Source: Diadema setosum (lineage: Eukaryota; Echinodermata; Echinoidea; Diadematoida; Diadematidae). From it: DNA of 64,000 nucleotides. Position numbers and translations under genes: made by a program. Location: contig NC_092686.1 in assembly GCF_964275005.1 (NCBI RefSeq), positions 44,142,333 through 44,206,332 of the forward strand, written 5' to 3'. The first letter of the stretch is position 1, and every line of letters begins with the position of its first letter. Shown one piece after another: positions 13,116 through 23,821 of the stretch. Below the pieces are notes generated by a model, which saw nothing but the letters and a program-made list of their open reading frames with translations, searched no databases and was not told the DNA's origin.

Positions 13116-15500
13116 TGTCGGAAAATGGAAAATTGACGAGATTAATATTTTAGTTTGTGCAAATAAATTCGATGATATGGTAACCATTATGGATGATTAA
13201 GATGCTTGAAATAGAACACTTCCCTACAGCGCATAAACGGGATTAAAAAGGGGTTTGAATATCAGTTTAAATCATTCGTATTGCTGTTTTTGCCTCAAAA
13301 AGCCGGAGAATAGCTTTAATCGGGGTGTATTTCGTAGAAAACCGCTTGACTTGCGATGACATCATGTGGTCATCCGCGAGCAAGCAAGTAACTCTCCTGG
13401 AGAAAATTATAGAATAAAAACATCGGCTATGATAATTTCAGATATAAGTAGTTTCTGGTATTGTGATTTTCGAAAGGTATATTCATGTTTATTTTACTTT
13501 GTGGAAAACCAAGATTATTTTAGAGTAAGAATAATAATTTGGAAGAAAAGAGTGATTGGGTCAGAAATCTTCCTCTGGTCAGCTCGGAGAGACCGCGTGA
13601 GTTTCATTCGCTCTAAGAACGGCCAGAGGAAGAGAACACGTTTTGCGTCGGAGGAAAAGTCAAAGTTTTGGACAATCATCCCGATTTTGGAGAAAATCGT
13701 AAGTAAATTCAACATTTCAATTTATAAATGGATAGAGGAACGTCCAATAACGAATTGTATCTCCGCACGTTGTTTTAGAAAATTTTCTTTAGGGAGAATT
13801 ATGACGTTGTTAGGTGATAGTGGTCCACCGTGAAATAGTTGCGTTTTCGCTGGACATTAGTCTCGTAGATGATACCGCTTTCCTTCTTTGTGTAAATTCT
13901 ACATATTGTATGGAAGACAGAAATTAATTAGAATGAAGCCGTTTTAAGTTGTCGACCGTATGCGTTGATATTGTGTTTGTAATTTCGCATTACGAAGTAA
14001 TAATGGTGTTAGAAAGTTTCCGTTAACGATGATGGGTGCTAGGAGTGAGCGACTACCATCTTGGTTACGACTCATGCTCTGTGTACTTTATCGAGTCGCT
14101 TCGGTCAATGGGAGAGGAAGAAAGAAGAGAAGGAGGGAGCGAGCGAGAGGGGAAGAGAGATGGAGGGAGAAAGGGAAAGAGAAAATTGCACCAGCCTTAT
14201 CGGAGGTGGTATGTCGAAGTAAGAAGAGAAAAAGTTAGGTCGCGTGGCAACGGTCACAAGAGTTGATTCATGTTTTATGTCCAGTTATCCACAAGGGATT
14301 TGCCTCGCTCAAGCGAGCGACCTTAGACAGGCAAAAGTACAGATTTTGGTCGGTATTTAGTCAACAAATCGTAGCTCGTTCATTTTGCCGATAAAAATGC
14401 CTCGGCGAGCCGTAGTTGAGGAGTTTTAGAGGAACAAAGAGAAACAAAAGACACTCTCCGTACAGTGAGGGGCACGTTTGTTTCGCTGCTTTGACGGCTT
14501 GTTCACATTTATATTTAATGTACATGTAGTAGTTATGATTTTGATGCATCGTACTGTATAAAGATGATTGATTTGTGTTATCATTGTATATTGCAGCGGG
14601 TTTGTACGACGTATTCCGAAAAGCGGGAACTCGTAACACAACAGAGTTTCCTGTGTTGGATTCAGGTATGAATAATGCAATAGATGTTTTGGTGTTATGA
14701 AAACGGCAAATTTGATTGAAGTAAATAAGTTGTTTACGCAATGAAGGGAGATGTGATTCCTCCTTTGCATCAATTTGATTAGTCATGCACGAGTTTCGGA
14801 TTGGTTTAAATAAGTACAGTGTACTATCAACTAAAGATTGGGCAGTTCGCATGACGGGAAGATAGATTGATTTGATTGTTGTTCAGATTAAAGAGAATAT
14901 GTTTGATGTAAGTGATTTATGGTTACTAAAGGTGACAAGAACCCAAGGGGGGGGGGGGGATTTGGCAATGGTTAACGGTAACATCACCGTTAATGGCTGG
15001 TTTGATCGTATGATCATCCCTTGTATATATTATTATAATGCTTGTGCGTAGTATAATTATTATTCCGCTTGCACAGTTATACTTGTATAGGATTTTGGAT
15101 CGCCAGTTGAGAAGCGTACATTGAGTTAGAAGATTATCGGTATATGAGATACATGTAAATAGTCTATGTCATATATAGTAAGCTATAGTAGATTCATTTG
15201 CATAGTCAAGCGCTTTAAATATTTTATGCAACATTGATAGATGGTATCGGATCTTGACGTATCAATTTATTGGTTTTTGACGAATGTTGAGACAAGAGAA
15301 ATTAGTTGAAAGATTATCATTGTGATCAGCAATTTAGAATATGAAAACAATTTGTTGCATCGTGATGAACAGACACATGCCAAAGGTATAAGTTGCAGAT
15401 TTTGTTTGGTTTACGTATTTCGGACAATATAGAAAACGAGAGAATTTTATTTAGAACAAAAGCTAATCCACAGTTAGTTTCTGGTCAGGTAATTTCGAGT
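13116..15500 (+). mobile_element. Inverted third LTR, truncated at its 3' end
   Basis: The segment starts TGTCGG, the U3 end of the Gypsy element's LTR, and is the reverse complement of 15829-18210. Lengths are 2385 and 2382 bp, and the 3-bp difference equals the longer G run here (13 against 10 near 14947). Identity looks close to complete, with only isolated substitutions visible in shared reading frames. It lacks the last ~308 bp of the LTR. The bases that follow (15501-15515, GAATTTCTGGTGGCA) are the ones that normally follow a 5' LTR, including the first 8 nt of the primer-binding site. It thus reads as a plus-oriented LTR plus leader, placed head-to-head with the minus-strand element. 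Confidence 0.85.
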
Positions 15501-15520
15501 GAATTTCTGGTGGCAAATTC

Positions 15521-18210
15521 TGTCGTGAAGTGGGTCGACTTCACGGGGTATATGGACGGTTGAGGTCCACGGGGTTCACACCAATGAGGATGTCGGGAGA
15601 CTTCAGTTAAAGGAACTCGGGCCTTTAATGTTTCTAAATGACTCAGAGAATCAAAACAAAAAATCCAAAAGAAAAACCCCTGCAAAGCAGAGAAAAAACA
15701 AAACGATAATCAATAAATATACTGAACCACGCAATACAGCTACTAGCATAGTTATATACACGATACTAATACAATAACAACGAGCATACGTTGATATAAA
15801 TCAAGCTAACACATTTCTTCACTTCGAAACTCGAAATTACCTGACCAGAAACTAACTGTGGATTAGCTTTTGTTCTAAATAAAATTCTCTCGTTTTCTAT
15901 ATTGTCCGAAATACGTAAACCAAACAAAATCTGCAACTTATACCTTTGGCATGTGTCTGTTCATCACGATGCAACAAATTGTTTTCATATTCTAAATTGC
16001 TGATCACAATGATAATCTTTCAACTAATTTCTCTTGTCTCAACATTCGTCAAAAACCAATAAATTGATACGTCAAGATCCGATACCATCTATCAATGTTG
16101 CATAAAATATTTAAAGCGCTTGACTATGCAAATGAATCTACTATAGCTTACTATATATGACATAGACTATTTACATGTATCTCATATACCGATAATCTTC
16201 TAACTCAATGTACGCTTCTCAACTGGCGATCCAAAATCCTATACAAGTATAACTGTGCAAGCGGAATAATAATTATACTACGCACAAGCATTATAATAAT
16301 ATATACAAGGGATGATCATACGATCAAACCAGCCATTAACGGTGATGTTACCGTTAACCATTGCCAAATCCCCCCCCCCTTGGGTTCTTGTCACCTTTAG
16401 TAACCATAAATCACTTACATCAAACATATTCTCTTTAATCTGAACAACAATCAAATCAATCTATCTTCCCGTCATGCGAACTGCCCAATCTTTAGTTGAT
16501 AGTACACTGTACTTATTTAAACCAATCCGAAACTCGTGCATGACTAATCAAATTGATGCAAAGGAGGAATCACATCTCCCTTCATTGCGTAAACAACTTA
16601 TTTACTTCAATCAAATTTGCCGTTTTCATAACACCAAAACATCTATTGCATTATTCATACCTGAATCCAACACAGGAATCTCTGTTGTGTTACGAGTTCC
16701 CGCTTTTCGGAATACGTCGTACAAACCCGCTGCAATATACAATGATAACACAAATCAATCATCTTTATACAGTACGATGCATCAAAATCATAACTACTAC
16801 ATGTACATTAAATATAAATGTGAACAAGCCGTCAAAGCAGCGAAACAAACGTGCCCCTCACTGTACGGAGAGTGTCTTTTGTTTCTCTTTGTTCCTCTAA
16901 AACTCCTCAACTACGGCTCGCCGAGGCATTTTTATCGGCAAAATGAACGAGCTACGATTTGTTGACTAAATACCGACCAAAATCTGTACTTTTGCCTGTC
17001 TAAGGTCGCTCGCTTGAGCGAGGCAAATCCCTTGTGGATAACTGGACATAAAACATGAATCAACTCTTGTGACCGTTGCCACGCGACCTAACTTTTTCTC
17101 TTCTTACTTCGACATACCACCTCCGATAAGGCTGGTGCAATTTTCTCTTTCCCTTTCTCCCTCCATCTCTCTTCCCCTCTCGCTCGCTCCCTCCTTCTCT
17201 TCTTTCTTCCTCTCCCATTGACCGAAGCGACTCGATAAAGTACACAGAGCATGAGTCGTAACCAAGATGGTAGTCGCTCACTCCTAGCACCCATCATCGT
17301 TAACGGAAACTTTCTAACACCATTATTACTTCGTAATGCGAAATTACAAACACAATATCAACGCATACGGTCGACAACTTAAAACGGCTTCATTCTAATT
17401 AATTTCTGTCTTCCATACAATATGTAGAATTTACACAAAGAAGGAAAGCGGTATCATCTACGAGACTAATGTCCAGCGAAAACGCAACTATTTCACGGTG
17501 GACCACTATCACCTAACAACGTCATAATTCTCCCTAAAGAAAATTTTCTAAAACAACGTGCGGAGATACAATTCGTTATTGGACGTTCCTCTATCCATTT
17601 ATAAATTGAAATGTTGAATTTACTTACGATTTTCTCCAAAATCGGGATGATTGTCCAAAACTTTGACTTTTCCTCCGACGCAAAACGTGTTCTCTTCCTC
17701 TGGCCGTTCTTAGAGCGAATGAAACTCACGCGGTCTCTCCGAGCTGACCAGAGGAAGATTTCTGACCCAATCACTCTTTTCTTCCAAATTATTATTCTTA
17801 CTCTAAAATAATCTTGGTTTTCCACAAAGTAAAATAAACATGAATATACCTTTCGAAAATCACAATACCAGAAACTACTTATATCTGAAATTATCATAGC
17901 CGATGTTTTTATTCTATAATTTTCTCCAGGAGAGTTACTTGCTTGCTCGCGGATGACCACATGATGTCATCGCAAGTCAAGCGGTTTTCTACGAAATACA
18001 CCCCGATTAAAGCTATTCTCCGGCTTTTTGAGGCAAAAACAGCAATACGAATGATTTAAACTGATATTCAAACCCCTTTTTAATCCCGTTTATGCGCTGT
18101 AGGGAAGTGTTCTATTTCAAGCATCTTAATCATCCATAATGGTTACCATATCATCGAATTTATTTGCACAAACTAAAATATTAATCTCGTCAATTTTCCA
18201 TTTTCCGACA
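15521..18210 (-). repeat. 3' LTR (2690 bp)
   Basis: The LTR begins TGTCGG next to the polypurine tract and ends CACGACA on the minus strand, so the termini are TG...CA with a 5-bp inverted TGTCG/CGACA. It has the same length as the partner at 23822-26511. Several frames of 66-163 codons inside it are shared by all three copies on both strands. They show no recognisable domain and are best read as chance frames in conserved young DNA. At 2.7 kb it is much longer than a typical Gypsy LTR. Confidence 0.9.
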
Positions 18211-18222
18211 TCTTCCCCGCTT
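18211..18222 (-). other. Polypurine tract of the Gypsy element
   Basis: The minus strand reads AAGCGGGGAAGA immediately before the 3' LTR start TGTCGG. Position and purine content match the plus-strand DNA primer site of LTR retrotransposons. Confidence 0.75.
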
Positions 18223-18290
18223 ATGGTTGTTTACGCCCTCGTAAACAACTCATAATGACCGACTTTTGAATGTTACCGCCCGCGTGTTAA

Positions 18291-21200
18291 CTAACTTGGG
18301 AGGCCCGTTATCACGGATCGTGGCAACCTAGCTGGGTTTGGATGCACCCCTTTGTTGCTTCTTGTGGACCTCCGTGGTTCTTCGTCAGCGGCAACTGGTG
18401 TGTCATCTATCTCTGGCACACGGTGGACAATGCGAAGTTCGTCGAGCTCTGAGTCGCTGGATTCATTTCCTGACTCCACCTGGTATCCGAACTCTGTGTG
18501 GTCCTGGACTTCCTCGTGTTCTTCGTCGTGTTCAAATCCTGCTTCGACACTTTCACGGGGATCTACCGTCAGAAGTCGCCGGTTCACCCATTTAGTTTCT
18601 CCCCCGCGTGCAGGCCGTATCTCGTACACATCCTCCTCCTTGTTCTTGCCCACCACTACGTACGGAGAGTGAAAGAACTTATCAGCGAGCTTATGTCGTC
18701 CCTTGAAATCGAATCGACGCAGCAAGACTCTCTGGCCGATAGGTATCGTCGGGGTCGACGTCCTTGACTGATGACGCCTCTCCTCTTCTTCAGCTACTTT
18801 CCGAAGACGGTTCGACACGACGGCGTGTGCCCTCTTCAGTAACTCGGCTTGGGTCTGGGAGTAATCTTCGCTCCAGTCTCTGTCCGTGTTTAAGATCAGT
18901 TGATCCAGGGGGAGGACTGCCTCCCTTCCAAACATCAAGAGGTAGGGAGTGACTCCCGTTACTCGATGGGGCGTGGTATTATACATGAAGACAACATGGG
19001 TTACCATTTCAGGCCATCGCCTCCTATCCCTTGGATCTAGAGACCTTAACAGGGAGCAAAGCGTCTGGTTGAAGCGCTCAACCTGTCCATTCCCGGACGG
19101 ATGGTATGGTGTTGTCCTAGATTTCGTCACCCCGTACAGCTGGCAGATCTCTTTAACCAGCGCACTCTCAAAATTCCTCCCTTGATCCGAGTGGATCCTA
19201 AGGGGAACTCCGTAGCGGGCAAACCAGTGTTCTCGAAGGGCACAAGCCACCACCTTCGCCGTCTGGTTCCTGCAAGGCACCGCAATCGAGAACTTGCTGT
19301 ATACATCTGTAAGAACTAGGAGATCCTCGTAGCCTCCCTTCCCAGGATCGATCTTCAGGAAGTCGATTGCGAGGACCTCCAAGGGCTGGAATGCGAGGAG
19401 ATGCCTCAAAGGGGGTCGCACCGTTGGCGTGGGCGTTTTCGAGGTCACACAACGAAAACACCCCTTCACATGCTCCTTCGCCTGGTGGTGCATGCCTGGC
19501 CAAAAACATCGCTTTTGAAGGAGGCTGGTCGTTCTTCCAACTCCCTGATGACCCCACTTGTCATGGGCCTCCTCAAGCATCATCTTCTGCAGCTGCGACG
19601 GAACCAGCAGCTGCCGCTCTTTTCCTGAGATGGTGTCTGTGACTTCTCGGTACAGGACCCCCTTGTGTAGAGTTATCCGCGGCCACTCCCTCAGCCAACT
19701 CTTCAGTCCTGGGATATCCTTCCTGTAGTCACCTCCGGGTTGCCATGCATTCTGAAACATCTCCTTCACCTCTCTCAATGCAGAATCTGCCTGTTGGGCA
19801 TCCACCAACTCTGCATGAGTGAAGGACGGCAGTACGCTTGGCCAGATTCCTTGGCATGTGGGAGCTGACGTGACCCCATTCCTCACACCCACCTCTCGCC
19901 CCACAGCAAGGCACCCACCTACTTCTCGTATGGCCACTTTGACGTCTTCCGTTGTCATGTCCTTGGTCACTAGTTCCTGTTCCACTTCGACTCTGTTGTC
20001 CTCTGGCCGCCTACTCAGAGCATCTGCACACTTGTTGTTCCTACCAGGACGATATTTGATCTCTAGATTATATGGAGCAAGTTGGGAGACCCACCTCATC
20101 TCTGTTGCCCCAAGTTTCGCCGTCTTCAGGTGAGCTAGAGGGTTATGGTCGGTGTAAACTGTACACTTGGATCCAAGTATGTACGGACCAAACTTCTCTG
20201 TCACCGCCCACTTGAGCCCTAGCAACTCAACCTTGAAACTAGACAGATCTGGGTAATTCTTCTCTGCCCCACGCAGGGTACGGCTTGCATATGCAATTGG
20301 GTGCATCTTCCCATCCTCGTCAGCCTGGAGAAGGCATGCCCCTAGACCGCCATAGGATGCATCCACTTCTATGACAAAGGGGCGATCGAATTGTGGATAG
20401 GCCAAAACAGGCGTCTGAGTGAGGGCAGTCTTCAAAGTGTCAAATGCTTCTTGTTGCTGCGCACCCCACTGGAATTTCTTCCCCGCTGCACCCGTCTTGC
20501 TTCCGGCGATCTTATGCAGCGGTGCAGCCATATGAGAGAACCGTGGCACAAAGCGCCGGTAGTAGGATGCAAGGCCAAGAAAGGAGGACACCTCCCCCGA
20601 AGTCTGTGGAATTGGCCATGTCTTAATTTTCTCCACCTTCTCCCCGTCCACTGATACACCCTTCGCAGAAACAACGTGCCCTAGGTACTTAACTCTGTCC
20701 TTGAAAAACTGGCACTTCTTGCCCTTCACCTTCAATCCATGATCTCCCAGGCGTTGCAGGACACTGTTCAGCCGTTCAAGGTGCTCCTCGAAAGTGGAAG
20801 AAAAAACCAGTATGTCGTCCAGGTAGAGGATAATCTGAGAGAGGTTGAGATCCCCCAGAATAAACTCCATGGTCCTCTGGAAGGTGCTTGGACTGTTAGT
20901 CAAACCCTGTGGCATTCTGGTAAACTCGAACAGTCCCCACGGCACCCTGAAGGCCGTCTTCTCCACGGAGCCAGCATCCATCTTTACCTGAAAATATCCG
21001 TGTGACAGGTCTAGTGAAGAGAAAAACCGAGCACCCCCCATTGCCTCCAGAGTCTCCTCAATCCTGGGAAGTGGGAAGGAGTCCTTGATGGTCCGGTCAT
21101 TGAGCTGCCGGTAGTCCACACACAGCCTCAATGAGCCATCTTTCTTTTTCACGAGAACGATGGGGCTGGCGAAGGAACTCTTAGAGTGCTGGATTATGCC

Positions 21201-23420
21201 TTGATCCAGCATTTCTTGCAGCATTCGCTTAACCTCCGGCATCAGATGGGGTGGAATTCTTCGATATGGAAGGCGGATGGGAGGCCCTTCCGTGAGGTCA
21301 ATCATGTGCGGAATGACGTCGCATTCTCCTACATCAAAACTCCCGGTAGAAAACACCGACTTGTGCTTCTGAAGCAGTGCTTCTGCAGCCTCCCTCTCTG
21401 CCACACCCAATCCCTCTAGCATCACCCCAGTTGGAAGTAAATTTTCATCTTTACTTCCTTCCTGAGGGAGATCCTCTGAGGATACCTGGGTCTTCTCCTC
21501 TTGGTACACTAGAGAGTCTACCGTGTCTGTAATGACCTCCTCCACAGACACTACAATCCTTTGGCTTCCCTTCAAGGACAACATCACTTCTTCCCTGGGA
21601 TGGACTGCAATTGCCTTTGCTACAGGTGTTTCAGGGCGGATAACCTGTAACAGCTCTGTTCTGTTCGCCACATACAGGTTGAGCTTCCCTCCCGCTGTAT
21701 TGTGACAGCCATCATAGGCTGCCACTGCCTGGTCTCCCTCTGTACAGATGGGGACTGCTGTCACCAGTAAGGTCTCATCCGTAGGTGTCGTGCGGCAGGC
21801 GATGCGACGAACCGTAAATGGTGGGATCACTTCTTCCTGCTCCGGCATGACTGGGATTGGCCGCCTAGTTTCCTCGTTCCCCTCCCAATCCCCTCCCTGT
21901 AGAGTACTGAAGACCAGGCCCAGCTCTCCTCCTGCTTGATCACCCAGCGGGAGAAGTTGCTCGCGAAGTGGGCGCAGGATGTTACATCCCAGAAGTATCG
22001 GGAACTCTTCCTGCCTGGTACTCTTCACTGCCTGCTGGTCATCCACCACCAAGAAAGCTGCTTGAATAGTGGCTGACCCTAAGCTCAGTGGGGCTTCTAT
22101 GCAACCCTTAATAGGAAGCTCCAATCCGCTCGCCCCAACCACACTGAGAAAGGTTCCCACCTCTCCCACTTCCCCAAGGTTATTGCGGAGCTTCCCTTCA
22201 TATACAGAGGCCGGGATGAGGGAGGTTTCTGCACCAGTGTCCAAGACGCAACCCATCTCCAGTCCTGCCAACTTGATGATCGCTGTCGGACTTTTCGAGA
22301 GCAACCTGCTCCTCCAGCTTCCAACAGCATCCCCGTGCACTGCACCACTGGCGCTCCGTACCTGTGCACCAGGTACTCCTTGCAGCCCTGCTGGTGCCCC
22401 GGTGCTCTCTGGTTGAGGACGGGGTTGTGAGGAGGGTGCCGGTCGTCCAAGGTTTTGAGGACAGTCCCTTTTGAGATGACCCTCTCCCTTGCACTTAAAG
22501 CAACGGCGTTCCTTATGGCACGAAGGGGCCAGGTGCCCCTTCTCCCCACAGTTGAAGCAGGTCATCTCCTTGGGGTCCCGCCTTCCGTCTTTAGTCGACT
22601 GCTGACCAGTGAGTCCCTGTAGACAGCTGCGAAGTGCTGCAAATTCTTTTCGAAGCTCGGTCACCTCCGACCGCAGCCCTTGCACTTCTTTTTCTCCAGC
22701 CTGTAGAGCATGGACGGAGCCCTGTGCCTCGCTCAGCTCATTTACCCCTGTTCTGCTGCGGCGTGGAGCATGTTCCTGGTCCTGAAAGAACTGGAGGACT
22801 TCTTCCCTCATGTCCAAAAAGCTCTTGGACTTGTGAGCCATCTCAATCCTCCTAAGTTCCCTTTGAACCCATTTCTCTCTTGCGCCACGCACAAAGCGGT
22901 CTTTCAGGGTCTGGTCCCGCAGTCGCCTCAAAGCCTCCTTGTCTTCCGGGTTACTGGCTGCATCTTCCATGGATGTATACAGTCGAAGAAGAGCTCGACT
23001 ATAATCTGCCAGCGTCTCCCCTTCTGCTTGCATCCGACTATGCAGGTTGGCACTCAACAGTGGTACTGACGGGGTAGTTCCAAACAGCGAACGGAGCACC
23101 TCGATTATTTGATCACAGTCCTCCCTGACCGACTCATCCCTGCAAAGGAGCTCATCCCTTGCTGGCCCAGCTAGGTGCTCCATGAGTGCCGTCGCTTTGG
23201 CACTCCCTGTTAACTTATAACGACGGGCATAACAATTAAAATCTTCCACCCACTCACCTACACTTGGATCTCCCGGCCCACGAGGTGTCCCCTTAAATTT
23301 GCTCAATTTAACAGCAGGCGGTGCATGCTGTACACTTAGGCCTTGTAGTGTGGTGGTCAGCGCCCTCAGCATGTCAGCCATCGCTGCCGTTCCCTGATCG
23401 TCTGTTGCCATATTTAACAC
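18291..23420 (-). CDS. Gag-Pol polyprotein of a Ty3/Gypsy retrotransposon
   Basis: This is one uninterrupted frame of 1709 codons, so Gag and Pol are fused without a frameshift. Gag occupies about residues 1-330, with two CCHC zinc knuckles (C288-C301 and C307-C320). Protease has DTGAE at 394-398. Reverse transcriptase spans about 715-910, with a catalytic Asp in SSLDLSHGY (804) and YLDD at 866-869. RNase H has Asp1020, Glu1065 and Asp1091. Integrase has an HHCC zinc finger (H1286, H1291, C1321, C1324) and a DD35E triad (D1353, D1412, E1448). An acidic C-terminal tail follows and I see no chromodomain. All catalytic residues are present and there are no stops, so the protein could be active. 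A second possible start lies three codons downstream. GC content is clearly higher than in the AT-rich surroundings, as expected for a recent arrival. Confidence 0.96.
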   Translation of the reverse strand: MLNMATDDQGTAAMADMLRALTTTLQGLSVQHAPPAVKLSKFKGTPRGPGDPSVGEWVEDFNCYARRYKLTGSAKATALMEHLAGPARDELLCRDESVREDCDQIIEVLRSLFGTTPSVPLLSANLHSRMQAEGETLADYSRALLRLYTSMEDAASNPEDKEALRRLRDQTLKDRFVRGAREKWVQRELRRIEMAHKSKSFLDMREEVLQFFQDQEHAPRRSRTGVNELSEAQGSVHALQAGEKEVQGLRSEVTELRKEFAALRSCLQGLTGQQSTKDGRRDPKEMTCFNCGEKGHLAPSCHKERRCFKCKGEGHLKRDCPQNLGRPAPSSQPRPQPESTGAPAGLQGVPGAQVRSASGAVHGDAVGSWRSRLLSKSPTAIIKLAGLEMGCVLDTGAETSLIPASVYEGKLRNNLGEVGEVGTFLSVVGASGLELPIKGCIEAPLSLGSATIQAAFLVVDDQQAVKSTRQEEFPILLGCNILRPLREQLLPLGDQAGGELGLVFSTLQGGDWEGNEETRRPIPVMPEQEEVIPPFTVRRIACRTTPTDETLLVTAVPICTEGDQAVAAYDGCHNTAGGKLNLYVANRTELLQVIRPETPVAKAIAVHPREEVMLSLKGSQRIVVSVEEVITDTVDSLVYQEEKTQVSSEDLPQEGSKDENLLPTGVMLEGLGVAEREAAEALLQKHKSVFSTGSFDVGECDVIPHMIDLTEGPPIRLPYRRIPPHLMPEVKRMLQEMLDQGIIQHSKSSFASPIVLVKKKDGSLRLCVDYRQLNDRTIKDSFPLPRIEETLEAMGGARFFSSLDLSHGYFQVKMDAGSVEKTAFRVPWGLFEFTRMPQGLTNSPSTFQRTMEFILGDLNLSQIILYLDDILVFSSTFEEHLERLNSVLQRLGDHGLKVKGKKCQFFKDRVKYLGHVVSAKGVSVDGEKVEKIKTWPIPQTSGEVSSFLGLASYYRRFVPRFSHMAAPLHKIAGSKTGAAGKKFQWGAQQQEAFDTLKTALTQTPVLAYPQFDRPFVIEVDASYGGLGACLLQADEDGKMHPIAYASRTLRGAEKNYPDLSSFKVELLGLKWAVTEKFGPYILGSKCTVYTDHNPLAHLKTAKLGATEMRWVSQLAPYNLEIKYRPGRNNKCADALSRRPEDNRVEVEQELVTKDMTTEDVKVAIREVGGCLAVGREVGVRNGVTSAPTCQGIWPSVLPSFTHAELVDAQQADSALREVKEMFQNAWQPGGDYRKDIPGLKSWLREWPRITLHKGVLYREVTDTISGKERQLLVPSQLQKMMLEEAHDKWGHQGVGRTTSLLQKRCFWPGMHHQAKEHVKGCFRCVTSKTPTPTVRPPLRHLLAFQPLEVLAIDFLKIDPGKGGYEDLLVLTDVYSKFSIAVPCRNQTAKVVACALREHWFARYGVPLRIHSDQGRNFESALVKEICQLYGVTKSRTTPYHPSGNGQVERFNQTLCSLLRSLDPRDRRRWPEMVTHVVFMYNTTPHRVTGVTPYLLMFGREAVLPLDQLILNTDRDWSEDYSQTQAELLKRAHAVVSNRLRKVAEEEERRHQSRTSTPTIPIGQRVLLRRFDFKGRHKLADKFFHSPYVVVGKNKEEDVYEIRPARGGETKWVNRRLLTVDPRESVEAGFEHDEEHEEVQDHTEFGYQVESGNESSDSELDELRIVHRVPEIDDTPVAADEEPRRSTRSNKGVHPNPARLPRSVITGLPS

Positions 23421-23796
23421 CTTCTACACAAGATAAAATATAACAACACAACAAGACAAACACACTTTATGTATACAATACGCTTTAGAATATGTAAAAC
23501 TTCCTTTTACACTTCCAAGGTTAACTCGTTGGATATACTCCGTCCAACATTAAACCACCTTTGTTCTACTCTTGAACAATGTTCTCTATTAGCTCCCTCC
23601 GGAACTCTCCTTGCTACGATGCTCCTGTAACCTCTTGTGATTCACTCTCAGACAGGAACTTGCACTCCTCGCAGTCCAGTCTCGGCCCTGGCGAAGTCCT
23701 TCAAGCCCCAGCCCTGGCGAAGTCCTTCCAGCCCTCGATGACCTTGGAGTTCAGGGGTTTCAGGATGCCCGATGGTGTCCGTCCGACTGAAGAATC
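23421..23796 (-). other. 5' leader of the Gypsy element
   Basis: The ~376 bp between primer-binding site and start codon form an untranslated leader. A short frame on the opposite strand (23579-23911) has no recognisable content and crosses the primer site, so I discount it. Confidence 0.6.
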
Positions 23797-23814
23797 ATCC
23801 CACCGCTGCCACCA
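23797..23814 (-). other. Primer-binding site, complementary to tRNA-Leu
   Basis: The minus strand reads TGGTGGCAGCGGTGGGAT, the complement of a tRNA ending ATCCCACCGCTGCCA plus CCA. That is the 3' end of the leucine tRNA isoacceptors with AAG/UAG anticodons as known from vertebrates. It lies 7 nt inside the 5' LTR end, where minus-strand DNA synthesis would be primed. The tRNA 3' end is recalled from general knowledge and was not searched. Confidence 0.8.
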
Positions 23815-23821
23815 GAAATTC

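Noticed and set aside
15500..15821. The 308-bp gap in the inverted LTR as a spliced-out intron
   Set aside because: The missing segment does not begin with GT and end with AG at the observed junction (cgagt/gaatttc), so splicing does not explain it.
13366..17960. Open frames of 155 and 163 codons repeated in the three LTR copies, on opposite strands
   Set aside because: They recur only because the LTR copies are near-identical. They overlap other frames in both strands, lack recognisable domains and have no splice or start context, so they are not annotated as genes.
18291..23420. Endogenous retrovirus with an envelope gene
   Set aside because: Only 68 bp separate the Gag-Pol stop from the polypurine tract, leaving no room for an envelope frame, so it is a plain LTR retrotransposon.
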